This document shows, piece by piece, positions 35,486 through 46,855 of a stretch of 64,000 bases of DNA. The stretch's first letter is position 1, and every line of letters begins with the position of its first letter. The stretch comes from Arachnopeziza araneosa (Eukaryota > Ascomycota > Leotiomycetes > Helotiales > Arachnopezizaceae): NCBI GenBank assembly GCA_003988855.1, contig QYAI01000059.1, positions 1 to 64,000 of the forward strand, read 5' to 3'. The notes beneath the pieces were generated by a model. It searched no databases. It was not told where the DNA came from and saw nothing but the letters and a program-made list of their open reading frames with translations. Made by a program: the position numbers and the translations under genes.

Positions 35486-37227
35486 TCACACCGGCTCTCG
35501 AGCAGGCATCTCAAATACGCGCCGCGAACTACCGAGCTCACTCGCAGTCTCGGTTTGGGCATCCAACTCATGAGTAGGATGTGTTCCTGCCATCTCAGAC
35601 AAGGGCCTAGAATCCTTGTAGACCCCAATTTCTGGTGATGGCATCTCGAGTCGTTGCGCAGTAGCATCAAGTTCTGGTTTTTGAGTGACATTGATCCCCC
35701 TTGCCATCTCAGATTCTGCATCAACATCTGGCGGAACCGAGGCATAACCGTACTCAGTGATAGGATGAGGCCCAGCGTCCTTGTTCGCGTGCTTTGGTCT
35801 GTAGATGAACCACCAGTAAGCGAGTAGCGCAGCAATGATGACGACAATGCCACCGACCACTCCACCCACAATAGCTCCGATCGGCGTGCTTTTGGGATGG
35901 TGGGCGACTATCGCCGTACCGTTGGTGCTGTTCACGCCGGGGGGATATATGGCGACGATGTGCTCCGTAAAGGTCGCCGGCCAAACACATGGAGTGACTG
36001 TGAACTCTGAGCGATCAAAGTCTGCTATCAGATACGCTTCCTGGAGAAACACCCTCCCAAGGGTATACTGTGTAGAATTCGCCGCGCGTTTGAGGGGAAA
36101 GTAGTTGGTTGAGTTTGAACCTTCCGGTAGGACTGGAAATGACGCTGTGAGATCGAATGCGTTATATGGAAGAACGACATTTAGAATCTGGTTCGCGGTA
36201 TTCGAGAGTGTGAAAGTCAGGCTTGGATTCGAACTCTTCAGCGTCGCATGCGCCGTGTCGTTTACCGTATATATCTCGTTCGAACCATCCCACGTGAGTC
36301 CAAAAGCAGATTCGAACTTGTCGCAGATCTCGACGGGGAGGTATATGTAGGGGATTGTTGAGTCTATATACATGGGTAAAGATTCCGAGAGTAAGGTGGT
36401 GGGTGTTGTCACCGTCGACACGCCGGCGGGGATGGAAGTGATGGTTGTGAGGTCCGCGATGAATCTCCGAGAAATATCGTTATAAAAATCAAAGGTGACG
36501 TTTTTTGAGTCTATTCGAGATGCATCGTAGCCACCCAGAGTTAAACTCCCTTGGACTCTGTCATATCCTGGGAGATGTTAGCCCTCCTTCACGCCATTGT
36601 ACCGGGTAACCTGCTGTATGATGCTCCCGCTGTATATCCCCAGGACGTGCTTGGTATCATAGACTGATTTCTCAAGGTCCAAAGGAAACTCGGCAGAGGA
36701 TTGTTCAGATTCGTAAAATTGCTCGGCGTGGGGTCGAGGCCAAACTGCCCAAGCCAGAAGTCTGGTGCTGCTAAACCAGCGACGATTTGTTTTGGGAGCT
36801 GCGTTCCTCCGCTGTTTGGATACCCCAATGTCACCGTATCATATCCAAACTGTCCATTCCCAGTATATCCGAGGTTGAGCTCCAAGTCTAGCTCGAAAAG
36901 GCCGATGTTGACCCATGACGTTGAGTTTTGGTAGCCAAATATTCCACCTCGATCGGATGCGCAGTTGGCTTCGTCGCCAGCGGGGCAGCCTTGCTGGAGG
37001 ACAACCCACGTCTCATCTCCAGCTGTGCTGACAATGACTCTCGATGTTTGCGCTGGATTTCCGATGGTGACAGGAAATGTTGACCACAATCCAGCCCCGT
37101 CGCTATCCCTATGAGCTGTTAGATGATCTGATCAGTCGCATGGAGTCGCGCAGATGTTTACTTACCATGCTTGACTTGTCGACACCGAGATTGGTTTCGG
37201 GGTTGGAGAGGATGCTGCGGAGGTCAT
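35486..37227 (-). CDS. membrane-anchored pepsin-fold protein lacking first catalytic Asp
   Basis: Three exons: 37227-37166, 37108-36603, 36567-35486, giving 549 aa. The second intron is only 35 nt (GTACAA..GCTAAC..CCCAG) and is the only choice found that keeps frame. The fold is that of A1 aspartic proteases: TFPVTIGNPAQTSRVIV, then STAGDETWV where DTGSS-T-WV is normal (Ser48 for Asp), and later MYIDSTIPYIYLP with Asp258 in the second site. YTLGRVFLQEAYLIADFD is the conserved C-lobe strand. A membrane helix spans about 419-444, followed by a ~105-residue acidic tail. No signal peptide is seen at this ATG, so an upstream exon may be missed. Likely a non-proteolytic surface protein. Confidence 0.75.
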
Positions 37228-38415
37228 GATATTGGGTGGAGGGACTTGGGTAACATGGCATAATCAATTATTGCAGAGGTAAACATTGGCATGGGAAAGA
37301 GAAAGGCACTTTCTGCTAGAGACAGCATTTCACCCCCGCACACGGCGCATGTACAAGTAGCTTCTGCGCCTCGCCTCGCCTCGCCTCGCCTCACCTCACC
37401 GCATCCAACGGAATGGGCGATCCGCTGAATGGTGCAGATAAGCAATCACAACACAGCACAACGTATGAGAGAGCGAGGAGGCCGATGCGAAAACGCCTCC
37501 TTTTCGGTTTGTTTCCCCTTCCAATTGTCGCTCCGGCCGTACCTCACGCACTCTCATAATTGCACTTTTCAGGCAATCGAGTATTCTTCTGCTAATTACC
37601 CTCGATTTGATATATACACACATCTTGAGATGAGATTCGATTTGATTGCTCAAAGACCTGAGTTCAGAGCATGTCTTTTTGGACCCTGCTCAGCAACCTC
37701 GTTAAGGCTCGGGCCGCAATCCATGGTTTTTCAGGTACACGATTCACTTTGGATATACAGAGACCAAGCTGAAGCTTAGAGACTTCATTTCCAACGTTGC
37801 TCCTAATGAAAACTCGTAGATCGGATTCCATTCACGAATGTATGGGTAAAGCAGGCTCATATTGCACGCGGCGCAAAAACCATGAGCACCGACAGCTGTC
37901 TGAAGCAAAGTCGGCTCTAACCTTATACACAGTAGAGAAGGGAATGTAGATTTACTCCTCCAGGAATGAAGATCCAATCTATATTCTCGCCATTCTTGGG
38001 TACAACCTGCGGTGTCCTAAAGGCCATTGGTGGCATAAGCCTCAATATCTCGTTGATGATAGCCGTCAAATACGGAAACGTCACGCTCTACACGTGATCT
38101 CGCTCCACGAGATATAACGTGACGTGACCTCTCCACCGTGTGCAAACCCCTAGCCTCCACAATCAAGGTTATTTTTGTTTCAATCAGAGTATACCGGAGA
38201 GAGAGCCAGTTCAAAGTTGGCGGCCAGCTTTAATACAAATTTGCGACGGATAAAGATGATTCTGGCAGTCGAGTCCCCTGTCTAAATCGTCGGTCGCGGC
38301 ACCTCCGATTTACATCTCGATATTATTCCTCATCTTCAAAACCCAAAACCCAGAAATCTCATCTTTGTTTCCTCAAACTATTGAACCCATTTCTTCTCGG
38401 TCCTTACTCATTATC
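37228..38415. other. intergenic with GCCTC microsatellite
   Basis: Non-coding. Five-base repeats GCCTC run from about 37367 to 37399. Upstream of the APH gene, CACGTGA occurs near 38090-38098. No supported gene. Confidence 0.5.
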
Positions 38416-39567
38416 ATGGGCACGCCAGCTAATCACCTTCCGGGTTTCATTTCGGAAGATGCAATCAACAGCCTTCTGATCTCTATTGGCTTGCCAAAAG
38501 CTAGCAAGATCATCTCTCCCAAAGTCATTGCTCAGTATCATTCGATCTACATGATAAGTGTCCCTCGAATCGATAAGATAAGCCATAGCGACCTAGTCCT
38601 TCGAGTTTCAGGTCATCACCTACCCCATATCAAGACCGAGAATGAAATCGGCATCATGTCTTGGGTTGCCAAGAACACTACAATACCTACCCCAGACATT
38701 ATTGCCTATGACAGTTCGACAAACAATCCAGTTTCTTACGAGTATACGTTGCTGTCATATGTGAAAGGGGCTACTCTAAGTGACATTTACGAGTCTTTGG
38801 ATGAGGAGAAAACTGGCCAGATGCTTGACCAGCTTATCGATTATCTTTCTCAACTACACGCGCACGAGTGGCATGCAATAGGCGGCTTGAATGTCAAGAA
38901 GAATGGAGATATCATTATGGCGCAAGTGCTAGATGAGACCTTTTGGCAGGTTCCCGACATCGAGAAGCTGTGGCCTAAAAGCGAGACAGTAGCTACTCTC
39001 AACATTAGCGGACCTTATTCTACATACGTCGATTACATATCCGCACAAATTCGAAAATACATCTACTTAATTCAGATTCACGAGAAACTTACTTTCATGC
39101 GAGACACAATTCCCCAACTCGAAGAGTTTCTAGTCGCCTTACCTGAGCATAGCAAAGAGCTCAACAACGTTAAATTGCGACTAGCACACAAAGATCTACA
39201 CTTTGCAAACATTCTCTACGACGTTGAATCTGACAAGATCACTTCAATTCTTGACTGGGAGTTCTCGGGTGTAGTACCATTTACAAAGTGGAACCCGAGA
39301 AGATCATTCCTTTGGAACGGGCAGGATAATGCAGAGTCTGGGGAGGAGAAGCAGAGAATGCTTGGACTATTCACTCAACGCTGTAAAGAGAGGGGTATCA
39401 CCATACTCGAAGATGCAGCTTATTCGTCGCCGTTACAGGAGAGCATGCAAACCGCGGCAGATTTTTTACGTGCTATTGTTGAGGTTGTACCAAGAGATCA
39501 GAGGATAGATCTTGTTCAAGGCTGGAAGTCTACAGTACTGGAAAATATCGACCGATTTAATAATTAG
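38416..39567 (+). CDS. APH-family (aminoglycoside phosphotransferase-like) kinase
   Basis: Single exon, 383 aa from the ATG at 38416 (context ATCATGGGC). The frame is open to 38365, but the Met at 38416 fits the family N-terminus. The fold is that of small-molecule kinases (PF01636), usual in fungi and mostly of unknown substrate. Motifs: LVLRVSGHH in the N-lobe, IPTPDIIAY, the catalytic loop LAHKDLHFANILYD (HxDxxxxN) and ILDWEFSG in place of DFG. The N-lobe Lys is replaced by Arg in LRVSG, as in many fungal members. It stands alone, with pseudogenes downstream. Confidence 0.85.
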   Translation: MGTPANHLPGFISEDAINSLLISIGLPKASKIISPKVIAQYHSIYMISVPRIDKISHSDLVLRVSGHHLPHIKTENEIGIMSWVAKNTTIPTPDIIAYDSSTNNPVSYEYTLLSYVKGATLSDIYESLDEEKTGQMLDQLIDYLSQLHAHEWHAIGGLNVKKNGDIIMAQVLDETFWQVPDIEKLWPKSETVATLNISGPYSTYVDYISAQIRKYIYLIQIHEKLTFMRDTIPQLEEFLVALPEHSKELNNVKLRLAHKDLHFANILYDVESDKITSILDWEFSGVVPFTKWNPRRSFLWNGQDNAESGEEKQRMLGLFTQRCKERGITILEDAAYSSPLQESMQTAADFLRAIVEVVPRDQRIDLVQGWKSTVLENIDRFNN

Positions 39568-39831
39568 GTCTCAAGCAGCATTATGCAGCTCAGCCGATTC
39601 TCGTCGAATCATCACTTGTGAATGACAATTAAATTCTCCTGAAATAGCTGGTTCTGTCTTCAATTCCTTCAACTCAATACTCCTAGACTCAGGATTAATA
39701 CACCAGCGAAACGCTAAAGTATGGCAGGGCGCAGAGCAATCGCCAATCATTGCTCGGATATGTGCGCTGTTGATTCCAATCGTCCTCACAATCGCTATTC
39801 GCCATTCGCTCTTCATCTTATTGTTTCCTGA
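39568..39831. other. short intergenic gap
   Basis: 3' flank of the APH gene. The minus ORF 39571-39864 has no protein-like features. Confidence 0.4.
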
Positions 39832-40610
39832 ATGCGCATTTTGCTTCAGGTCTTGTATCGGCACCCAGTCGGCCCAAGGTCAACTTATCTCAATCTCCGA
39901 CCTCTCGCCATCTATCAATTCTTTGCCGTCAAGAAGATGTCTACTTACTCAAGAAAATACCGACCCTCTAGATTCGACAATGTGGAAGACTTTGAGACTT
40001 TACTCCTAGAGGATTCCATCCCGTTCACCTTGGAGACGTTTTCAAGGATAGGTACAAAGTTCTCCACAAGCTTGGCTATGGTGGCTTCTCGACCTTGTGG
40101 CTAGCCCTCGACAAAATGGAGCATTGGTATACTGCCTTGAAAATAATTCGAGCTGGAGATTCCTCGGACTGTCCAGAGCTCAATATCCTTCAACAACTAA
40201 ATTCCAATCCTACCGATTGCCCGGGAAAGAAGCATATCACATCTCTATTCAACCATTTCACGTGTGTCTTGCCTCCGATGTGGCAGGACCAAGTGTGACC
40301 GCTTTGCATGACTGTCCGGGTAAGATCTTGGGTAGTCAAAGGTTACGAGTCGATCTTGCTAGAAATATTGCAAAACAGACAGTGGAGGCATTGAAATTTG
40401 TCCATTCAAATCATCTTTGCCACGGTGGTAAGTCCCTTACTCTTCCGTTGTAGAAAAAAGACTTATAGCGTTAATACTAAATAGAGATGTCGCCGCCTAA
40501 ATCTACTCTTCGAGCTTGCTTCTATCAACGAGTGGTCAGAAGATGAAGTTTACCAGCGAATTGGGGAGCCTCAGAAAGACTCTGTTCTCACAATTTCGGC
40601 AGCCTGAAAA
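39832..40610 (+). pseudogene. broken SRPK-like serine/threonine kinase
   Basis: MRILLQVLYRHPVGPRSTYL at 39832 is the N-terminus usual for fungal SRPK-type kinases. At about 40049 the frame shifts to RYKVLHKLGYGGFSTLWLA, the glycine loop, and ALKIIRAG with the VAIK Lys. A second shift near 40260 moves to DVAGPSVTALHDCPGK and EALKFVHSNHLCHG, followed by a GTAAGT intron. The next part reads DVAA then TAA, with NLLFELASI in a shifted frame. The C-lobe with DFG and beyond is missing. It cannot encode an active kinase. Confidence 0.75.
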
Positions 40611-40833
40611 GAGGTGCCAAAGTCGATAGGCTGCATGATGGTCTACACAAGATCGCTTGGGCGTCAATATCTCACCTCAAGCCACACAACCAGCGCTCAC
40701 CTGATCATTCGTTCTTCAGCCTTACGCAATGATAATTTCACCACATGGAGGGACTCTATTGTCAGTCATACTCTCGTGTATTGTATCATAGCCTCAAACC
40801 TTCCTGCCCTCAAACCGCTTTGAATAAAAGGAG

Positions 40834-42937
40834 ATGGATTCTCCAGTTGAAGGCAGCATGAAACCCGCTGAACAACAACGTACTCAGCCCTTCCTTCAAC
40901 CCGTTCCATCCGACTATTGAAGCTCCAAGCCATCGAGGATGCGTCAGATGGGCCTACGAATGTCTCTTTTATACTTGATGTTTTCACTTTAGATGAAACG
41001 CCACCATTCAATGCCGTCTTGTACACATGGGGAGCGCCGTATCGCTCCTCTCGTCCTAGTCAAGAGCCCGACACCCAATCATCTCCCTCTTTCGATGCAA
41101 AAATCAAATGCAACAACTCCATCTTGAAAATAACTCAGAACCTCTTCGACGCTCCTCGCTCCTTTCCTCGGCATGGCATTACGGGATATATCTGGGCAGA
41201 TTTCATCTGTATTAATCAAGAAGACTTGACCGAAAGATCGGCGCAAGTTTCATTAATGGGGGAGATTTACACTTCTGCTGCACGGGTGTTAGTCTGGCTT
41301 GGCTATAACCCGAGCGAAGGATCCGGGCTTGAAGAACTTGTTTGGGGACGACTGGGTTTTTCGACAGTATTCGAAGTGCAGAGGGCCGTGGCCTGCCCAA
41401 GGCCATTTTCGGACCGGGAAACATGACCGATCCTCCGTTTTGGGAACGATTGGGGATGGAGGATCCTCTCCCTAAACTCCTCAAGTTCCGAGAGTTCTAC
41501 ATCTCTTGCCGATGGTTCTCACGGATGTGGATCTTACAAGAAGTTGTTCTCGCTCAAGAGATCCGGATGTTTTGCGGCGACGTCGAGATTAGTATACTAA
41601 GTCTAGGCTATTTGACATTAATCATAACGCATCTGGGTTGGGCAGCAGAAGTTAGCGCGTTGATACAAAAAGATACCGCTGAAGTGTTTAGACCGAAACA
41701 CTGGTTAAGTGAATTTTATGTGTCCTTCCACTTGATCTTCCGGTTTCAGGTGGGTTCCGATGCGATAGTGGATCTAGATGATTGGGATGAGAACGCAAGC
41801 CCTGTGGCTACTCTCCATTCCTTACTATTCATGACCTTAGGCTATCTTTCGTCCGATCCCCGTGACAAGATCTATTCGATACTGGGTATCCTCAGCCGTG
41901 GCTTCCCCAATGTGCAAATAGCTGAGTGGATACGTCCTGATTATAGCATCGGCCCTGGATAGATCTTCATAAACGTGATGATTTTGTTGCTGAAGCATTC
42001 GAAAAACTTGGATATCATTGGCGACTGCAGGAGAACCACTGCAGGAACAACACCGGAGCACCCGCCTTCATGGGTGATTGATTTTTCATCCCGCCAACAA
42101 AATCCTGGAATGAACATTGTTAATGATCGTCGGTTTGATACTGCACTTTGTGGCTCTTTAGGGAGCCCTAAGTTTGAGATTCGTGATAATGCAATTCAGT
42201 GCTACGGCTCCAAATTCGACGAGATTGAAGCTATTCAAATGACAAATTTTGAAGACGCGTTTCTGGCCTATGCTAGGCCAACTATTGGCTTACTCAAGTT
42301 CTACCTTGACCTTCCCCAAATGCTAGCAGGACATCCACGGTGGGAAGTATGGATGAAAACTTTGTAGATGGGACAAAAAATGAGCCACCCGGAGACCATT
42401 TCCCAGACACAAGAATCGGAATTTGAGACTTATATGATGTTCAACCTTGTTTTAATAGTTCGAATTGCTTGCCAAGGAATCCAAATGGAGGATTGCATTT
42501 CTATCTTGGATGCTTTCGAGACCTTAGAGTGCAGTGAAGAGAGACGATTGGTTCAGCTCCTACAGGAGAGGAACATATGTAGGAAAGAGAATGGAGTTAT
42601 TCATTCATTGCTCTCTTTAGAAGACTATATGAGAGTGATGGTTGGCTTTAAGAGCTCGATTGTAACGTATCCCAACATTCGGAAGAATCTCCTCTTCCGT
42701 AGGCGTCTATTCAGGACCAAGAGGGGATTGGTCGGATTGGGATTAGAGACTGTCAAAGAGGGCGACCAAGTGTGGCTCTTGTGCGATGCGCACGATCCTA
42801 TGGTTATGAGGGAGACTGAAAATCCTTCTGAGCTCACTCTCGTTGGAGATTGTTACGTACATGGTTTTATGAATGGTGAGATGCTGGAAGAGCGTTGGGG
42901 GGTGAAAGAGAGCATTAGGCTGATTCACATTGTCTGA
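40834..42937 (+). pseudogene. broken HET-domain (heterokaryon incompatibility) gene
   Basis: The HET domain is clear: FNAVLYTWGAP, then GYIWADFICINQEDLTERSAQV and EIYTSAARVLVWLG. The start MDSPVEGSMKPAEQQ at 40834 shifts frame near 40910. A second frameshift lies near 41330-41400, before GPGNMTDPPFWERLG. From there one frame runs to 42937 apart from two TAG stops at 41960-41962 and 42365-42367. CRWFSRMWILQEVVLAQ and LSSDPRDKIYSILG are typical of HET proteins. The C-terminus (VWLLCDAHDPMV, VGDCYVHGFMNGE) is also typical. HET proteins trigger cell death after fusion of unlike strains. This copy is dead, with four breaks. Confidence 0.85.
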
Positions 42938-42980
42938 AGTGTTGAATGGAAGCGATTTCTCGCCTTTTCTGTCATACCCG

Positions 42981-45015
42981 CTAGATGATGATAAATTCTC
43001 TCTCCGCCCTCGGCTTCAGGAATGACTCCATGACAAGATACGTCTTCTCTCTGCCCTCGAACCCACGGCCGACCTCTAAGAGCTTCGCCGCATTCGTAGA
43101 CACGACCCCAATCCGCCGATGTTTCCTTGTCCCGGGCACTTGAGCGAGCACAAGTAGATAGGCCGTATCCCCGCAAGAGCAGAGAAGAAGACAATGAACC
43201 GTGGCGCTCCCCCACCGAGCCATCATCGCCGCATCCCCATAATCCCCAGCAAAAGGCACGACAAACTTGCTCCTCCGCAAGATGAGGTTGCTGTCTCTTG
43301 GTGCAGAGCTCAGGGGTGCTGGATCCTGGATCCGGGCCTCTATTGCTTGTCCCCTCATGATCAGATATGCAGACTGGATTGCTCCTGTCGGGTCTGAACT
43401 TGCCCGGCTGCAGTACACGTCGTCGACCTGCGCTTTCGACTTGATCAGGCTGCCTGGGATACACTCCTTTACCATCTGCCTCATCAATGGAAAATCGATG
43501 GAGATTCCTCCTGAAAGGGAAGCCCAGGACCAGGAAGGCGCAACATATGGGCTCATCTCTTGCTGCGCTCTATGATGGCCGTCGCTGATTGACCACGTGA
43601 GAGAAAATGGTAAAGTCTTGGCCCAGTGGCCGGCAATGTACTCTCCCAGATTCCGAGATTGGAAGACCTTGGCTATGCCTGACAGAGCCGGGAGCCGATC
43701 CGTTGTCTTGGTGGTCTTTCGGATGCTGTATTCAATCACGACTCGGCACCACTGGTAGCTGATGGAATCCAGGCCGGTGGCGCGGAGAAGCGAATCTTCA
43801 AAGTCACGTTTCAGCGGAGGAGAATTGCGTATACCAAGAGGATCGGAAATACGACCGCATTGGCAAGCCAATTCAGACTTGCATTGCCAAACGACCTCGT
43901 GCTCTGTGTAATAGAGCACCCTCCTTGCCAACAACTCCTCCTGCAATGTCCATGCTCGTGCGAACAGAGGCCAGCTGGAAGATTTCTCTGTCCGCGGCGG
44001 ATGGCTCGTGAAACCTTCATGTCCCGGGCATTCTCGAAAATAGATATCCGAACGAGTGCGGCGCTTGTCAGACGGGACGAACATTCTCGCGCCATAACCT
44101 CGAGAAAAGCATCCGCCTCTGCCGTCTGCGGCCTTGACAGCCGCAATTGTTACCATCGACTCTTCATATATCACCCTCATCTTCGCGGATTCATTTTCCC
44201 AGTCCAACTCGTCATCTTGAATAATGCACAGGGAATCGATCCAGATGTATCGCAGTCCGAGCTTTTGGGTGATAGTCAACGCATCTTGGAAAGTTTTAGA
44301 CAGCTGACTCCATGCTATGCCAACCTTTCTCGATGCCAGAGTGGCATTTGTGGTGGTTATCATCTGGTGTGTACCCCAGCAGTGGCTGAGTGCAGCATAC
44401 TTACTGCGAGTTGATTGAGTCTCAAGGAGCTGTGGTGAGAACTTCTATTATGACTCAGCTCTCATGCTCGCAGAGATTCAACAGGCCAAATGAACATCGT
44501 CTACATACGTCTTGGCCGAGATACCCAATATCTATGACACGTGCAGGTAACAGTGGAATCTCGACGCTTCCACAACGGGGATGTGTCTTGTTGCACTTAT
44601 CAATCCAGCCCCGGCACGTTGAGAATGTCACATCAGACGCCGTGAGAACCGAGCGAGTCTCGCCGGGAGGGAAAACCTGACATCCAGGACCTGGCCCACT
44701 CTGAAAGTATTCAAAAGTACAGTTGGCCAGTCTCAGATCCAGGTGGTTCTGAAAACGCAGCACCATAATATCCGCCTCCCAGTCCATGCCTCTCAGCTCG
44801 TCATGATCCACGACAGCCGCGTGCAGTGCCTCGCACGTGAGACACCCGGCCTGGATAGAAACGGCCAGCTTCGCACGAGAGAACAGAACGTCGACTGGGT
44901 TTTTGAAGGCCGTGTCGGTTGAGCGGCGTGCACTCTTGTCCAATCGCCGTTCATCGCAGTCTTTCGGGTCGCAGCCCGCATGTAGCGGATGGCACGTACA
45001 CGGCTCGCGGCTCAT
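42981..45015 (-). CDS. HET-domain protein, intact
   Basis: Two exons, 45015-44509 and 44429-42981, with a 79-nt intron (GTATGT..CACAG), 651 aa. The first 170 residues are Cys-rich (CTCHPLHAGCDPKDC, CLTCEALH) and end with LPARVIDIG, the usual lead into HET. Across the splice comes KYAALSHCWGTHQM, then YIWIDSLCIIQDDELDWENESAKM and ARAWTLQEELLARRVLYY, the three HET blocks. The C-terminal half reads YVAPSWSWASLSGG and so on, normal for this class. It lies tail to tail with the broken HET gene only about 40 bp away. The trigger and partner cannot be seen. Confidence 0.88.
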
Positions 45016-45802
45016 GACGGTCAGCGATGGGTAGAAATGCCTGGTGAGTGCTGGCGAGCGTGCTCGACTTTTGCAGAGCTCCAATCTGATCTTGATAATT
45101 GAAACACTCAAGTCCACGACCAAGCTTTCTATCCCTGCCCGAAGTTCTCCCGAAGCCCGAGGTGAGCGAATATGGGTAGCTCAGGTTATAAATGACATGA
45201 CAAGCAGGTCGTGACTCTCTTGAAATATATATACAAACTTGAATCTTAACTAAAATAAATGCAACAGAGGCAAGTGAATTCTCAGTAAAAGTATCCAGAG
45301 GGAAAAATGGGGTCTTCAGGAGTGGAATATGACGGTCCGGAAAGAAGATGCAGAAGATGCAGAAGAGTTGCGGAGTGAAAGGCTCAGTGCCAAGGAATGG
45401 AATATCAGGGTTCGAGAGAGAGACAGACTGGGTAGACTCACGTGCTTCGTCCGGTTGTGTTTACTCAAGCGAGGTCAGGGTTGGAAGGGGAGCATCGACT
45501 TTTACTCGTGTTGAAACACAGATGATAACGTCATCTTTCGAAAACTAGTTTCATGGTACTTTATATTCATGTGTACGGCAGCTACATTCTGAGATGCTCT
45601 ATTTGACTGGGTATCTACGCTCTGCGCAAGAGACCTCCATGTGAGACTCGGAAATGAAACGCCAAGATCATGCATTCGCCATGCTACCTCTTATATCCAC
45701 CATCTGTTTCATCCAATTGCCACGGAGCCGATTCAAGAGATCTGATATTGATCACATCGTAAATGCTTATACCCCAAGCTATACTCCTTTGGCTCAAAAC
45801 CC
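45016..45802. other. intergenic, no gene seen
   Basis: Promoter side of the HET gene and 3' flank of the AhpC-type gene. Short purine-rich repeat GAAGATGCA at about 45343-45363. No supported gene. Confidence 0.5.
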
Positions 45803-46855
45803 TCAAAACGCCACACTACTCCTCATGCCCTCTGCAGACTTGATCTGCCTCCTTGAGATGGACATGCTGCTTCTTCCAGATAACCCCGTTCCTTTCCTCG
45901 TGGTCAAAGCCTGCTTCCACTTCTTCTCGTCGCTTCCGTGCGCTCCACTCTCCTGATCCATGCCTAACAGCTCCCGCAACTCCGGAATCTCAGCGTGATC
46001 TCGTGTGTTCTTCATGCGATGACACCAAGAGACGATCTTGTCCTCCCCATCTCCCAATCGTTTACTCTCTTCAAACGGGCTGGGAGTCGTGGCCTCTCCA
46101 GCCGCTGGCTCAAACAAGAACTCCCCACCCACCTGATGCATATCCCCTCCCTTGAGTGCATCGCCCCTCTTCATCACGCGCATCGCCTGCCAGAAGCTAG
46201 CCCACGCCAACGTCATGTTCTCTCTCCTCTGGTATTCGGGCCGACCGCCCATATTCAGCGTCCGCATCATCCCTAGCTCGTCGTAGAGTTTCTTGGTCGG
46301 GTCGGCGAAGATAGGATAGGGACAAGAGGTCGTGTCGGCGTACATGGATATGAGGGAGGGGGCGCCGCAGCCGATGATGGCGATTGAGGTTGGGGTGGGG
46401 AGGTGGAGGAGAGCGGAGGGTTGCGGGATGGAGGCGACCAGGGAGCGGATATATTCTTGACAATTCTGTGAAGAGTTAGTTGGGTCATGGCTGGACGGAG
46501 AGAGACGTACGCCGCAGAAGAAATGGCGGATGAAGATGATGAGGACTCTGCGGGCCGTGTGTGGACCAGAGTACAGAGATTTGAAGGGTACGGATTTGCC
46601 ATCTTGGTCCAGAACTGGGAAGTCCTGGACTTTCTTCAGAGTAGCGAGGGCCGGGAGCGTGTTGTCGGTCATGAGATTACCGTCAAACTCGGCCATGTTA
46701 TCCACATCGTTGACTTTCGTCTCGTTCGTATCCGTCGAAGCTTTTGGTGGTGATGCGGGAGGGGTCGGTAGCGAGGCGTTTATAAGGGTATTGTTTGATG
46801 CCGTCTTGGAGGGTTTCGACAGTTCTTTCGAAGGGGTGTGGAAGAAGATAGCCAT
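45803..46855 (-). CDS. AhpC/TSA_2-type thioredoxin-fold protein (PRXL2/AAED1-like)
   Basis: Two exons, 46855-46511 and 46465-45803, 335 aa. The 45-nt intron (GTACGT..CTAACTCTTCACAG) has no stop and keeps frame, so a retained form would add 15 residues. The domain begins FPVLDQDGKSVPFKSLY, then RRVLIIFIRHFFCGNCQEYI across the splice, with the peroxiredoxin-like CxxC (C-G-N-C). TSIAIIGCGAPSLI, YPIFADPTKKLYDELGM and WASFWQAM follow, as in PF13911. Residues 1-75 are a low-complexity leader and the last ~60 are Ser/Lys-rich. It probably works in redox balance. Targeting is not clear. Confidence 0.85.
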   Translation of the reverse strand: MAIFFHTPSKELSKPSKTASNNTLINASLPTPPASPPKASTDTNETKVNDVDNMAEFDGNLMTDNTLPALATLKKVQDFPVLDQDGKSVPFKSLYSGPHTARRVLIIFIRHFFCGVRLSPSSHDPTNSSQNCQEYIRSLVASIPQPSALLHLPTPTSIAIIGCGAPSLISMYADTTSCPYPIFADPTKKLYDELGMMRTLNMGGRPEYQRRENMTLAWASFWQAMRVMKRGDALKGGDMHQVGGEFLFEPAAGEATTPSPFEESKRLGDGEDKIVSWCHRMKNTRDHAEIPELRELLGMDQESGAHGSDEKKWKQALTTRKGTGLSGRSSMSISRRQIKSAEGMRSSVAF

